The notes: generated from the letters alone by a model not told the origin. Shown: positions 8,115-17,035, counted from the first letter of the stretch. The stretch is 64,000 nucleotides of DNA from Intestinibacillus massiliensis (GCF_900155735.1 NZ_LT707050.1:1-64000), one strand, 5' to 3'. Translations and numbers: made by a program.

Positions 8115-8553
8115 GGATCAGCTTGTCTGCAATCCGGTCTTCTTTGAGTTGGTTTTGAATGACTCTGCTATTGTTTTCGCATTCTTATCCGCAGTATCAA
8201 CGTAGTACCTCCCCCCCCCCCCCGGCACCAAAATTGCCGGTTTCCATATTTGTAGTTTTAGTTCGCATGCCGCACGAAAATGATCAAGCTGCTTTTTCCT
8301 TTAAGAACTCCAACGAAACTGGAAACGCTCATTTTGAGTGGAATTTCCGAGAGCATGTGAATGTGATCCAGGCATACTTCTTCCTCTATCATGGTGATTT
8401 GCTTCCAATTGTATAGTTCCCCCGCAATATCTTTCCTATCTCTGATCTGTTTTCCCCATAAAATACCTTACCGTGGTACTTCGAGGCAAAGACGATATGA
8501 TATTTGCAGTTCCAACTTGTATGTGCTAAACTATTTGTGTCATTGGTATTCAC
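8083..8553 (-). pseudogene. Decayed IS200/IS605-family transposase TnpA
   Basis: The leftward frame from GTG 8553 (after AAAAGGAGG) reads NTNSLAHTSWNCKYHIVFA-like sequence (here NTNDTNSLAHTSWNCKYHIV), a hallmark of the Y1 transposase TnpA. Further pieces in shifting frames match the family: DHIHMLSEIPLKMSVSSF, VGVLKEKSSLIIF and YYVDTADKN. Several frameshifts and stops separate them, and a run of 12 C (8212-8223) lies inside. The element therefore cannot make transposase. The small hairpin CCCGGC/GCCGGG near 8657 probably marks its upstream end. Confidence 0.82.
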
Positions 8554-8685
8554 GTCTGATGTCCTCCTTTTGATACTTTAGTGCAGTTGGCAGACCGCAT
8601 CTTTATTGTATCAAAAGGAGCTTTTTCATATGGAACGCTAAAGCTTTTGGGAACTCCCCGGCACAGCCGGGCGTTTTCAAGTACA

Positions 8686-8721
8686 AAAAGCCACGGGATA
8701 TCTCGGTATCCTGTGGCTTTT
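8686..8721. terminator. Bidirectional terminator
   Basis: AAAAGCCACGGGATA pairs with TATCCTGTGGCTTTT around a 6-nt loop, with T and A runs at both ends. It separates the IS remnant from the MerR gene. Confidence 0.75.
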
Positions 8722-8770
8722 CTGTTTGCTACCTGTCGCAGATGGGTGAAGTACGTATTAGGATTTGCCT

Positions 8771-9220
8771 TTAACCCAGCGTCCGCGCTTTTGCCTTCGC
8801 TTTTCTGAATTCGGCAGGGATATCTTCCTCGGACAGGGTATCATGGATGCTGCAAGATCCCGCTTCCTTGGCGGTTTCATAATACCAGCATTTATAGTCC
8901 AACATCGCGAGCGTTTCCTGCATTTGGGCAATTTGTTCCTGTACAATTGCCCTCTGCTTTTTTATAAGCTCCAGGCGCAGGTCAATCGTGCCGTCACCCT
9001 GCATACACCAATCCATAAACAGTTTGATTTCCTTGATCGGCAGGCCTGCTTTTTTTAGGCACTCAATAATAGACAGCCAAGAAAAGTCTTTTTCCTGAAA
9101 CATACGAATGCCGCCGCTGGAACGCTCCACAAAAGGCAAAAGGCCTTCCTTATCATAATATCGCAATGTAGATGGCGCCACGTGAAGTTTCTCGGCCATT
9201 TCCCCCACAGTATAAAACAT
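8771..9220 (-). CDS. MerR-family regulator of the redox operon (AdhR/NmlR-like)
   Basis: A 149-residue MerR protein: winged helix at residues 1-70 (YTVGEMAEKLHVAPSTLRYY, DKEGLLPF), then a coiled dimer helix and a short effector part containing two Cys (CWYY, CSIHD). Proteins of this group sense reactive aldehydes or electrophiles and switch on alcohol dehydrogenases. Start at 9220 with GGGG upstream. It is divergent from an iron alcohol dehydrogenase operon whose promoter has the 19-bp spacer typical of MerR control. Cys sensing is inferred. Confidence 0.88.
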   Translation of the reverse strand: MFYTVGEMAEKLHVAPSTLRYYDKEGLLPFVERSSGGIRMFQEKDFSWLSIIECLKKAGLPIKEIKLFMDWCMQGDGTIDLRLELIKKQRAIVQEQIAQMQETLAMLDYKCWYYETAKEAGSCSIHDTLSEEDIPAEFRKAKAKARTLG

Positions 9221-9255
9221 GATGATCCCCATCCTAAATTTTTTCAGTTTAGGCA

Positions 9256-9286
9256 TTGACTTAAACCTAACTTCAAGTTGTATAGT
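9256..9286 (+). promoter_or_regulatory. MerR-type promoter of the redox operon
   Basis: -35 TTGACT (9256-9261), a 19-bp spacer and -10 TATAGT (9281-9286). The spacer carries the inverted repeat AACTTCAAGTT. Overlong spacers holding a dyad are the known signature of MerR-activated promoters. Confidence 0.75.
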
Positions 9287-9349
9287 TTAATTAAGCTTAT
9301 AAGGAAGTCTAGCATGCGAAAAAAACAAAGTCAATATGGAGGATACAAA

Positions 9350-10522
9350 ATGGATTTTAATGTGTACCTGCCCACACGGGTTTTATTTGGTGCAGGACGG
9401 TTAAACGGCCTGCATACGCAAAGCCTGCCCGGGCACAAGGCAATGGTGGTCATTTCAGACGGCAAATCTGCCCGCGCAAACGGTGCGCTGACGCGCACGG
9501 AAGAACAACTGCATATGGCGGGTGTGGAAACGGTACTATTTGACAAAGTGGGCGCGAACCCGCTTAAAACGGTTGTCGAAGAAGGCGCTGCTTTCGCACG
9601 GGCAAACGCCTGTGATTTTGTAGTTGCATTGGGCGGCGGAAGTGTAATGGACGCTGCCAAGGTTATGGCCATGTATGCGCCGCAGCCCGGCGAGCTATGG
9701 GATTATGTGGCGGGTGCAACAGGAAAAAACAAGCCCCTTGCCCACGCCCCCCTACCGGTCGTTGCGATTACCACCACAGCAGGGACCGGATCGGAAGTCG
9801 ACCAATGGGGTGTTGTTACCAATCCGGAAACCCATGAGAAAATCGGTTGCGGGGGCATGGACAGCCTGTTCCCGGTGCTGGCTGTGGTCGATGCGGAACT
9901 GATGACGACCGTGCCTCCTAAGCTTACGGCTTATCAAGGTTTTGATACGCTGTTCCATGCGGTGGAAGGTTATATTTCTGCTTTTGCAAACCCTATGAGC
10001 GATATGGTGCAAGCCGCCTCCATCACACGGGTGGGCAAGTATTTGGCGCGCGCCGTGCACAAAGGGGATGACATGGAAGCACGCGAGAATATGGCGTTTG
10101 CAAATACGTTATCCGGCTGGTCGATGGTGACCGGCTCCTGCACCAGCGAGCATTCCATGGAACACGCCCTGAGCGCTTATCATCCCGGGCTTCCCCATGG
10201 CGCCGGCCTGATTATGATTTCAAAAGCGTACTTTACCCATTTTATTAACAAACACGCCTGCGATGGCCGGTTCGTGGAGTTGGCGCAAATGCTCGGTATG
10301 ACGGAGGCCAAAGAGCCGATGGACTTCATCAAGGCGCTGGGCAAGCTGCAAAAAGACTGTGGTGTGGACAACTTGAAGATGAGCGATTACGGCATCAAAA
10401 AGGAAGAATGTATGCTGCTGGCGCAGAATGCCCGCGCAACTATGGGAGGCTTGTTTGCCTGCGACCGCGTGCCGCTGACGGATGAGGAATGTGCGGCAAT
10501 CTATGAAAAATCCTATTGCTAA
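9350..10522 (+). CDS. Iron-containing alcohol dehydrogenase
   Basis: A 390-residue group III alcohol dehydrogenase, usually NAD(P)H-dependent, reducing aldehydes or ketones. It shows VLFGAGRL at the N terminus, the GGGSVMDAAK nucleotide-binding loop, TTAGTGSEVD, and the metal-ligand region (DTLFHAVEGYIS; EHSMEHALSAYHPGLPHGAG with several His). The start at 9350 follows GGAGG at good spacing; the frame is open further upstream but that would run through the promoter. First gene of the operon controlled by the divergent MerR regulator. Substrate unknown; butanol/aldehyde reduction is typical. Confidence 0.94.
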   Translation: MDFNVYLPTRVLFGAGRLNGLHTQSLPGHKAMVVISDGKSARANGALTRTEEQLHMAGVETVLFDKVGANPLKTVVEEGAAFARANACDFVVALGGGSVMDAAKVMAMYAPQPGELWDYVAGATGKNKPLAHAPLPVVAITTTAGTGSEVDQWGVVTNPETHEKIGCGGMDSLFPVLAVVDAELMTTVPPKLTAYQGFDTLFHAVEGYISAFANPMSDMVQAASITRVGKYLARAVHKGDDMEARENMAFANTLSGWSMVTGSCTSEHSMEHALSAYHPGLPHGAGLIMISKAYFTHFINKHACDGRFVELAQMLGMTEAKEPMDFIKALGKLQKDCGVDNLKMSDYGIKKEECMLLAQNARATMGGLFACDRVPLTDEECAAIYEKSYC

Positions 10523-10534
10523 GGAGATGGAATT

Positions 10535-11014
10535 GTGAAAACCCTAGTACTCTATTATTCCTATGGCGGAAACACGCGTAGCGTTGCCCAGCGTATTGGG
10601 CAGGCTCTTGGCTGCGATATAGCTGAAATTCTAACGGCAACACCTTATACCGGCAGTTACGACGCAATTGTAAGCCAGGGGCAACGAGAAGTGGATACTG
10701 GATATGAGCCGCCCATCCAAATGCTGAACAAAAACGTAAAAGATTATGATACGGTAATTTTAGGAACGCCTGTGTGGTGGTATACCTCTGCGCCGGCTGT
10801 AAAAACAGCCTTATCCACTTATGACTGGCATGGTAAGACGGTCTATCCTTTTGCCACCAACGGCGGGTGGATCGGCCACACGTTCCGGGATATTGAGAAA
10901 GCCTGTACAGGGGCAACGGTCAAAAAAGGATTGGATATCCGCTTCAGCGAAGATCAAATGCTGACGCCGGCGGCAGATATTGACCGCTGGGTCCAGCGGG
11001 TCAAGGAGGATTGA
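10535..11014 (+). CDS. Flavodoxin
   Basis: A 159-residue flavodoxin, an FMN electron carrier. The N-terminal phosphate-binding loop is YYSYGGNTRSVAQ, and the flavin-stacking region includes GTPVWWYTSAP and ATNGGWIGHTF. The GTG start at 10535 follows AAGGAGATGG, 12 bp after the dehydrogenase. It is in the electrophile-responsive operon and may supply electrons for detoxifying reductions. Members of this family can also be quinone reductases, so the redox partner is open. Confidence 0.92.
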   Translation: MKTLVLYYSYGGNTRSVAQRIGQALGCDIAEILTATPYTGSYDAIVSQGQREVDTGYEPPIQMLNKNVKDYDTVILGTPVWWYTSAPAVKTALSTYDWHGKTVYPFATNGGWIGHTFRDIEKACTGATVKKGLDIRFSEDQMLTPAADIDRWVQRVKED

Positions 11015-11017
11015 AGC

Positions 11018-11734
11018 ATGGAAAGGCCTTATATCTTTTGCCATATGATGACCTCGCTGGACGGGAAAATCATGGGGAATTATATGGACGCACCGGAAAG
11101 CGGCTCTGCCGGGGATGCCTTCTACAATATCGCCTTTGGCAAAGAACAGAACTATCATCATCAGGGCTGGCTGTCCGGTAGGGTAACCACGGATGATAAT
11201 TTTACACTATATCGCAAGCCTGCATTGGATGGGAACGCACCCAGTGTGCCCGATGGCGATTTTGTCGCGGAAAAAGCGCCCATGTACTATGTTTCGATTG
11301 ACCCATCCGGCAGGCTTGGATGGGAAAGCAATTCCCTGACCTATGTCGATACCACCGCCCATGTGCTGGAAGTGTTATCGGGGCAGGCGTCCAATGCATA
11401 CAAAGCGTTTTTGCGCAAGCTAGGGATTTCCTATATCATCGCCGGAACGGAAACTTTGGACTATAGCGTAGCGCTTTCCAAGCTCAAAAAGCTATTTGGC
11501 ATTGAAACTTTGATGCTGGGCGGGGGCGGGGTGCTGAACTGGTCTTTTATCCAAGCGGGGATGTGTGACGAAGTGAGCGTTGTGGTTGCGCCGTGTGCGG
11601 ATGGTTCCACTGAAACGCCTACATTATTTCAGGCAAAAGACGGATTAAGTACAGATACGCCGGTCGGATTCACGTTAAAAAGCGCGGATGTACTGGATGG
11701 AAGTGCGGTGTGGCTGCGTTATCTGGTCAAGTGA
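11018..11734 (+). CDS. RibD C-terminal/dihydrofolate-reductase-like protein
   Basis: A 238-residue stand-alone RibD C-terminal domain protein. It begins FCHMMTSLDGKI, the NADPH-site signature, and contains the glycine-rich MLGGGGVLNWSFIQAGMCDE motif near the C terminus. Such proteins are NAD(P)H-dependent reductases of uncertain substrate, distinct from true riboflavin-pathway RibD because the deaminase half is absent. Starts 3 bp after the flavodoxin, so it is co-transcribed. Its place in a MerR-controlled set suggests reduction of toxic small molecules. Confidence 0.88.
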   Translation: MERPYIFCHMMTSLDGKIMGNYMDAPESGSAGDAFYNIAFGKEQNYHHQGWLSGRVTTDDNFTLYRKPALDGNAPSVPDGDFVAEKAPMYYVSIDPSGRLGWESNSLTYVDTTAHVLEVLSGQASNAYKAFLRKLGISYIIAGTETLDYSVALSKLKKLFGIETLMLGGGGVLNWSFIQAGMCDEVSVVVAPCADGSTETPTLFQAKDGLSTDTPVGFTLKSADVLDGSAVWLRYLVK

Positions 11735-11763
11735 CCGCCGTGAAATATATAGGAGGATATAAG

Positions 11764-12516
11764 ATGGATAAACAGACAGCGGGCAAGGATGCCTTAGGGG
11801 GATTCGCCCCTGAATTCGCAGCGCTTAATGATGACGTGCTGTTTGGAGAGGTTTGGAGCCGCGAAGTTCAACTTTCGCTACGTGACCGGAGCCTGATTAC
11901 CGTAACGGCACTTATGAGCATGGGGCTTGTGGATTCCTCGTTCCAGTATCACCTGGCAACCGCCAAAAAGAATGGGGTCACAAAATCGGAGATCGCAGAG
12001 GCCTTGACACACCTTGCCTTTTACGCCGGATGGCCCAAGGCGTGGGCAGCCTTCCGCATGGCAAAAGAGGTTTGGTTGGAAGAAGGCAATACTGGGACTA
12101 GTGACAAAGCAGAATACGAAAAGGGGCTGCCCTTCCCTATCGGGCAACCGAACGACGCGTTTGCACAGTATTTTGTTGGGCAAAGTTACTTGGCGCCGCT
12201 TTCCACCTCCCAGGTGGGGATTTTTAACGTGACCTTCGAACCGGGGTGCCGCAACAATTGGCATACGCACCACGCAAAGAGCGGAGGCGGCCAGATTCTA
12301 GCCTGTATCGGTGGACGCGGTTATTATCAGGAATGGGGCAAACCTGCGCGGGTGCTAACCCCCGGTGATATTGTTAATATCCCAGCAGGAGTCAAGCACT
12401 GGCATGGAGCGGCACCGGATAGCTGGTTTTCCCATCTCGCGGTCGAAGTTCCTGGTGAAGCGGCCACAAATGAGTGGCAGGAACCGGTAACAGATGAAGA
12501 ATACCAAAATCTATAA
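11764..12516 (+). CDS. Carboxymuconolactone decarboxylase-cupin fusion
   Basis: A 250-residue protein with two domains. Residues about 15-105 are a CMD/AhpD-like helical domain (LRDRSLITVTALMSMG, EALTHLAFYAGWPKAW), though the AhpD Cys-x-x-Cys pair is absent. Residues about 135-240 are a cupin with metal ligands in NWHTHHAKSGGGQILACIGG and VKHWHGA. Such fusions are common next to MerR regulators and alcohol dehydrogenases; their reaction is not settled. Start at 11764 after AGGAGG. Last gene of the operon, followed by a hairpin terminator. Confidence 0.88.
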   Translation: MDKQTAGKDALGGFAPEFAALNDDVLFGEVWSREVQLSLRDRSLITVTALMSMGLVDSSFQYHLATAKKNGVTKSEIAEALTHLAFYAGWPKAWAAFRMAKEVWLEEGNTGTSDKAEYEKGLPFPIGQPNDAFAQYFVGQSYLAPLSTSQVGIFNVTFEPGCRNNWHTHHAKSGGGQILACIGGRGYYQEWGKPARVLTPGDIVNIPAGVKHWHGAAPDSWFSHLAVEVPGEAATNEWQEPVTDEEYQNL

Positions 12517-12541
12517 CTGATACAAAACCTATGCAGGGAAA

Positions 12542-12580
12542 AAACGCCGCCAAAGGGAAACATTCTTCTTGGCGGCGTTC
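12542..12580. terminator. Operon terminator
   Basis: AACGCCGCCAA pairs with TTGGCGGCGTT; T-rich sequence follows. It lies between the redox operon and the LysR remnant. Confidence 0.65.
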
Positions 12581-12584
12581 CTTA

Positions 12585-12938
12585 TTAACCTTCGTACAAC
12601 TCCTTAACCGCTACAATGAATCTTTTGGTAGCGGCGGTCGGCGCATTTGCATAAATCAGCCCATATGGCATCGTGTAGTTTGTTTCCAGCGGGATCGTCA
12701 CAAGGTTGGTGTGGATGTCAGCATAGACGAGCTGGATAATCAGCACATAAGGATTGAGTGTATACAGCGTAAAGGTATCCACCCCATAATACCCGGAATC
12801 AACAATTTGCGCGGTCGGATATTTCGCCGTCACCTTTGCTTGGAACGCATCTATTTCAGCAGATACGTTTTGAATGGGCATAACAATGTAAAGCGCGTCA
12901 TGGTGGAAGCCGTCCGGTGGGGTAAAAAAGTCGCGCAT
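12585..12938 (-). pseudogene. LysR-family regulator, 3' fragment
   Basis: The 117-codon leftward frame matches the second half of a LysR effector-binding domain: AKYPTAQIVDSGYYGVDTF, HTNLVTIPLETNYTMPYGLI and PTAATKRFIVAVKEL. The DNA-binding half is absent. Sequence homologous to LysR stops near 12935, where an SDR fragment on the other strand begins, so both genes lost their 5' ends in one event. A residual short protein might still be made but could not bind DNA. Confidence 0.72.
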
Positions 12939-13184
12939 ATCATTTCCATCTCCCCCGGCATAATTGTGACGCCGTTGGCTCTTGACGATTTTAACGGTCC
13001 GCGTGAGAATTTCTATAAGAATATGTTCGCAAAATGTCCTGCAGGACGTCCTTGTACGGCTGACGAGGTGGCAAACGTCGCGGAACTACTGATGGGCGGC
13101 AAAGGCGCTTTTATTACAGGGGCAGATTTTCTGATCGATGGCGGTGCAACCGCAAGTTTCTTTTACGGTTCGCTGAAACCGTAG
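12930..13184 (+). pseudogene. Short-chain dehydrogenase, 3' fragment
   Basis: The frame from about 12930 reads the C-terminal third of an SDR oxidoreductase: SISPGIIVTPLALDDFNG, GRPCTADEVANVAELLM and GAFITGADFLIDGGATASF. The Rossmann NAD-binding start and the catalytic YxxxK are missing. It meets the 5'-truncated LysR gene head to head at about 12935-12945, the signature of a deletion that removed the start of both divergent genes. Confidence 0.8.
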
Positions 13185-13492
13185 GAATTAAATGCTAGGA
13201 AGATTGATATACCTCGATGCTTGACGCCCTACGCCGGGAGTCGGACTAACTTAGCGCTTTCATCAAACAAAGCCATGTTTACAAAGGTTTCAACCTATGA
13301 ATGTAAGCAGCACCGTACAACTGCGATATAAATTATTAGCTGCTGTTTGGCCACCCTTTGCTATTCAAAATTAAAGAAGCCGCCCCATAAACAGGGCGGC
13401 AACTCCATAAAAGGTGTGTCAATGACATTGTAGCGCAAGGCAACTGCATATCTTGTCGTATCCGGTCGTATTTGCTTTCTTTAAATCACTGT
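13185..13492. other. Intergenic stretch
   Basis: No gene is supported. The only clear feature is the hairpin at 13379-13400 at the end of the helicase gene. Confidence 0.5.
13379..13400 (-). terminator. Terminator of the helicase gene
   Basis: GCCGCCC pairs with GGGCGGC; leftward it is followed by TTCTTTAATTTT. Confidence 0.55.
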
Positions 13493-16400
13493 TTATAGCA
13501 CATCAGCCTCCAACCGGTCGCACAAGGTATCGGCAAAACGGACGGTATGCCAAAGGCTGCGATCCCCAATTACGGCCAGCCGGTATTTTGCACGTGTGAC
13601 CGCGACGTTTAATATATTTGGCTTTTGGCCAACCCAGTCGGCAGCCAGCTTGCCTTGCCCTCCATCGCATCCCAGCACCAAAATCACTTCGTCCGCTTCT
13701 TTCCCTTGGAACGTATGCACCGTCCCGCAAGAAGCATCCAACCATGCGTGCACGTCTTTTTCCTGCCCCTCCGGCAGCAACGGTTTCAGGCAGGCTGTAA
13801 GCTGTGCTTTCAAGGAACGGATTACCGTTTTAAACGGTGAAATCACAAACACATCCGGGAGCCTGCCCGTCCGTGTCACTGCATTGGCGATGATTTCACA
13901 CACTTTGTCATTTTGCGCCTGTACGGTATGGTCTTTGCCCCCGTTTTCCGCCCCTCTAATATCAAGCCAGACGGAATGCTGGAACAACAGGCCGTCCGCC
14001 GTTTCCGGCGCCCTGGATTTGCAGAACATCCGGTTGTTATAAGCGATCTCGTTGGAGATGGAGAACATCGGGTCAATACACCTGCGGTGCATCACCAGCG
14101 GGCATCCAAGCCATAAGGCTTCCCCGTTGCAGATGCGCTCCCCGCCATACGGATTGATGGCGTCAGCGAGGTTCTGCACCGAGAGCGATGGCACGCGGTA
14201 CGCCCCAGGGATCTCATACTCGTCGGCAAAACGCTTCGCCAGTTCCCGTGGGATCGTGACCACAGGCTCCACTTGCAGCGGGTCGCCGACGACAACGGCG
14301 CGCTGCGTACGGAGTACCGCCCCCAGCGCGGATTGCGGCACCGCCTGCCCCGCTTCATCAATGATGAGCAAGCCGAGTTCACGCGGAGAAACGCCTTCCA
14401 GAAAGGCCTGCACCGAAGCAAAGGTCGTCGAAATGACAGGCACAATCAAAAACAGCGTGTTGAGCAGCGCCGCATAGCTTGCTGCCTTGTCGCGCAGGGT
14501 AAACTTCCCGTCCCAAAGGCTGTTCAGGCGGTACAAGTTCTTTTCTACCGGTTCGCAGTTCAGGACAAACGCTTTATGGAGCTGCAGCGCCTGATAAAAA
14601 AGCGCTTCGCGCAGCGCGTCGTATTCGCGGTTTGTCCAGGGGCAGGCTTCCTGGGAGGCTGCGTTGCCCGCAATCCCCTCCCAAAAAGCTTCATCCGCAT
14701 AATTTTCCCCAAACAGCACGCGGTCTTCTTCCAGCGCCTGCCGTTTCTCCGTCCAATCCAGCTCCGTGCGGACCGCCTCGGCTTCCAATGTTTGCAGCTT
14801 ATGCGTTTCCTGTTCCAACGCAGCCGTTTCCTTTGCGAAAGCGACTTTATGATCCGACAGCGCCATGGATAGCTTCTGTACTTCTTCCCGCGCCTGTTTC
14901 AAGCGCGCCAGGACGGGGTCTTTCGGGAAAAGAGCCGGAAGCAGCCGTTTCAGCCATGACAGGGATTTTTTCAGCACCCCGATACTGTCCGTTTGCGCTG
15001 CCAGCAAACGTTCCGTGTGCAAACAGTCCTGTTCCGCCCTACGGTAGCTCTCCTGCCGCTGTTCCAGGCAGCTTTGCTGCGCCTGCACCGCCGCCTTGGC
15101 CTGCAGGTATGCGCGTTCCACCGGCTCGTATTGCGCCCGGCGCGCCTGCGCTTCCTGAATCTTATTCCGGTAATCTGCAACTGCGCCATATGCTGCTGAA
15201 AAATCGCGCCTTGCCTGCTCCCAGGAGGGCTTTGCGCCGCTGAAATGCGTGTGCAAATTGCAGCCCTTATTCCAAAATGCCGCTTCTTTAAAACCCTTGA
15301 GGTTGCCCTGTTTGCCAAGCCTTGCCGAAATAAGCCCCCATGCAGGTTCGCCAAGCAACCCGGACGCAACATCAGAGAAATACAGTTCCTTCCCCTTTTG
15401 CAGCCCGAATAAGCCGGTCAGCCCGTCGCCGACCGGTTTTGGCAGTTCCTGTGAAATATTCTCCACCGCGCCGTTATTGTTGGACGCGACCAAAATACCG
15501 AAACGCGACAAAGCAGGGTCGGGCGCATAAAAATACTTCGAAAACTCATCCGGCGGGTCGGAAAAATCCGTCTTTCGAAATGCGTTTTCCGGTTTTTCAT
15601 AAGTCGAAAGCAGCGCGGCGCGTTCTACGATATTCGCTGCAATGATTTCCTTAAGCAGCGTGGTCTTCCCGGTGCCCGGCGGGCCGTTTACGGAAAAAAC
15701 GTCCTGATTGCCGAGCGCGAGGTTAATCGCCAATTGCTGCATCAGCGAAGGGCTGTGCACAGACGGCCACTTCCCCATAGGGAAACGCTCGGCCGTAAGC
15801 CAGCTTTTCATGCGCGGCACGTCGACGTCTATGTGTACGCGCGCCGCATCCCCCTCGTTTTGCATTGCCTGCGCAAACCGCGCCACATGCGGCGCGTCCG
15901 CCTCCATCACCCGGGCAATATCTTTTAAGTAAAAGCTGCCGAACAGTTCCGTCGACGGGTCGATGGACGGCTCCGGTTCGCCCGGGCGGCGTTTGTAGCG
16001 TTTGCGCCGCGCCCAGTAGCAGGGGCGGTGCAACATGCCGTTGTCAAGCCCCAGCTTTTTCATGATCCGCTCCAGGACGCTCGCCAGCGAGCTGATGGAA
16101 TCAATCGTGCCGCGTTCCATCAGCTCCGTGTCCGCAAGCTCCTGAAAGGTCTTCCATTCGGAAACCGGGAGTGCCACACGGAAATCGCCCTCCGCGAGCA
16201 TCCGGCACAGCGCCCATACGAACGTGGATACGGCGAACGAACCGGGCACATATGCGCCGTCCTCATCCAGCTTGACCGCGCAAACGCAGGTAAAGGAAGT
16301 ATCCTTTTCAATCTCGTCCGGCGTGTCAAGCTGCAGCTTCCCGATCAGCGTTTCAATGAGTTCCTGGCAAGAAAGCCGTCCCAGATAGATATCGTAATAG

Positions 16401-16540
16401 GTTTTATATTGCGGGTCGGGCGGCGTACGCCCCCAAGGCACGCCCCCCTTGGATAAATCAATATCCGTTTTCATATCGACCGGCCACGCCGGGCTGAAAA
16501 ACTCCAATTGGTACCAATATTGCAGCAGTTTGCGATACAT
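13493..16540 (-). CDS. Large SF1 (UPF1/DNA2-like) helicase
   Basis: A 1015-residue superfamily 1 helicase. Walker A is NGPPGTGKTTLLKEII (about residue 285), Walker B is LLIIDEAGQAVPQSAL (about 727), motif III is VVVGDPLQVEP (about 750), motif V is TVHTFQGKEADEVIL (about 938) and motif VI is NVAVTRAKYRLAVIGD (about 980). Between motifs I and II lies a long charged segment (about 430-620) rich in Glu, Gln, Arg and Ala that looks like a coiled coil. The N-terminal 270 residues are not recognised. The family unwinds DNA or RNA; such orphan helicases occur in DNA repair and in defence loci. It is a single gene followed by a hairpin. Start ATG 16540 with GAGGGG upstream. Confidence 0.88.
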   Translation of the reverse strand: MYRKLLQYWYQLEFFSPAWPVDMKTDIDLSKGGVPWGRTPPDPQYKTYYDIYLGRLSCQELIETLIGKLQLDTPDEIEKDTSFTCVCAVKLDEDGAYVPGSFAVSTFVWALCRMLAEGDFRVALPVSEWKTFQELADTELMERGTIDSISSLASVLERIMKKLGLDNGMLHRPCYWARRKRYKRRPGEPEPSIDPSTELFGSFYLKDIARVMEADAPHVARFAQAMQNEGDAARVHIDVDVPRMKSWLTAERFPMGKWPSVHSPSLMQQLAINLALGNQDVFSVNGPPGTGKTTLLKEIIAANIVERAALLSTYEKPENAFRKTDFSDPPDEFSKYFYAPDPALSRFGILVASNNNGAVENISQELPKPVGDGLTGLFGLQKGKELYFSDVASGLLGEPAWGLISARLGKQGNLKGFKEAAFWNKGCNLHTHFSGAKPSWEQARRDFSAAYGAVADYRNKIQEAQARRAQYEPVERAYLQAKAAVQAQQSCLEQRQESYRRAEQDCLHTERLLAAQTDSIGVLKKSLSWLKRLLPALFPKDPVLARLKQAREEVQKLSMALSDHKVAFAKETAALEQETHKLQTLEAEAVRTELDWTEKRQALEEDRVLFGENYADEAFWEGIAGNAASQEACPWTNREYDALREALFYQALQLHKAFVLNCEPVEKNLYRLNSLWDGKFTLRDKAASYAALLNTLFLIVPVISTTFASVQAFLEGVSPRELGLLIIDEAGQAVPQSALGAVLRTQRAVVVGDPLQVEPVVTIPRELAKRFADEYEIPGAYRVPSLSVQNLADAINPYGGERICNGEALWLGCPLVMHRRCIDPMFSISNEIAYNNRMFCKSRAPETADGLLFQHSVWLDIRGAENGGKDHTVQAQNDKVCEIIANAVTRTGRLPDVFVISPFKTVIRSLKAQLTACLKPLLPEGQEKDVHAWLDASCGTVHTFQGKEADEVILVLGCDGGQGKLAADWVGQKPNILNVAVTRAKYRLAVIGDRSLWHTVRFADTLCDRLEADVL

Positions 16541-16677
16541 GGCTGATTCCCCTCATACTTTGCGAAAATCGGCTGCCCGGCCGGCGGCAAACCGGCCATA
16601 TACAGCATGCTTTGACATTATATCACAAATTATAATGCTTTCCCACCTCTTTACCCTTGATTTGCAGATAAGAATAT

Positions 16678-16710
16678 AAAAAGACACGGCACATTGTGCC
16701 GTGTCTTTTT
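16678..16710 (-). terminator. Terminator of the tRNA cluster
   Basis: AAAGACACGGCAC pairs with GTGCCGTGTCTTT; leftward it ends in a T run directly after tRNA-Cys. Confidence 0.8.
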
Positions 16711-16711
16711 A

Positions 16712-16785
16712 TGGAGGTACCACCCAGAATCGAACTGGGGATCAGGGAGTTGCAGTCCCACGCCTTACCGCTTGGCTATGGTACC
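16712..16785 (-). tRNA. tRNA-Cys (GCA)
   Basis: Complete 74-nt cloverleaf with encoded CCA. Anticodon loop CTGCAAC gives anticodon GCA. Last of three tRNAs transcribed leftward. Confidence 0.96.
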
Positions 16786-16788
16786 ATA

Positions 16789-16864
16789 TGGAGCGGCTGA
16801 CGAGGCTCGAACTCGCTACCTCCACCTTGGCAAGGTGGCGCTCTACCAGATGAGCTACAGCCGC
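16789..16864 (-). tRNA. tRNA-Gly (GCC)
   Basis: Complete 76-nt cloverleaf with encoded CCA. Anticodon loop TTGCCAA gives anticodon GCC. Only 3 nt from tRNA-Cys. Confidence 0.97.
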
Positions 16865-16904
16865 ATATTGTATGCCGTCCAGCAACGGGAATCACAAAAG
16901 GAAA

Positions 16905-16980
16905 TGGTGCCTCCGGGCGGAATCGAACCACCGACACGGGGATTTTCAGTCCCCTGCTCTACCGACTGAGCTACAGAGGC
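16905..16980 (-). tRNA. tRNA-Phe (GAA)
   Basis: Complete 76-nt cloverleaf with encoded CCA. Anticodon loop CTGAAAA gives anticodon GAA. First gene of the leftward tRNA cluster. Confidence 0.97.
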
Positions 16981-17035
16981 AAATGGTGCATGGCAGGTGT
17001 ATCGCCTACTGAAATCACTCTCAGCGACGAATGTT

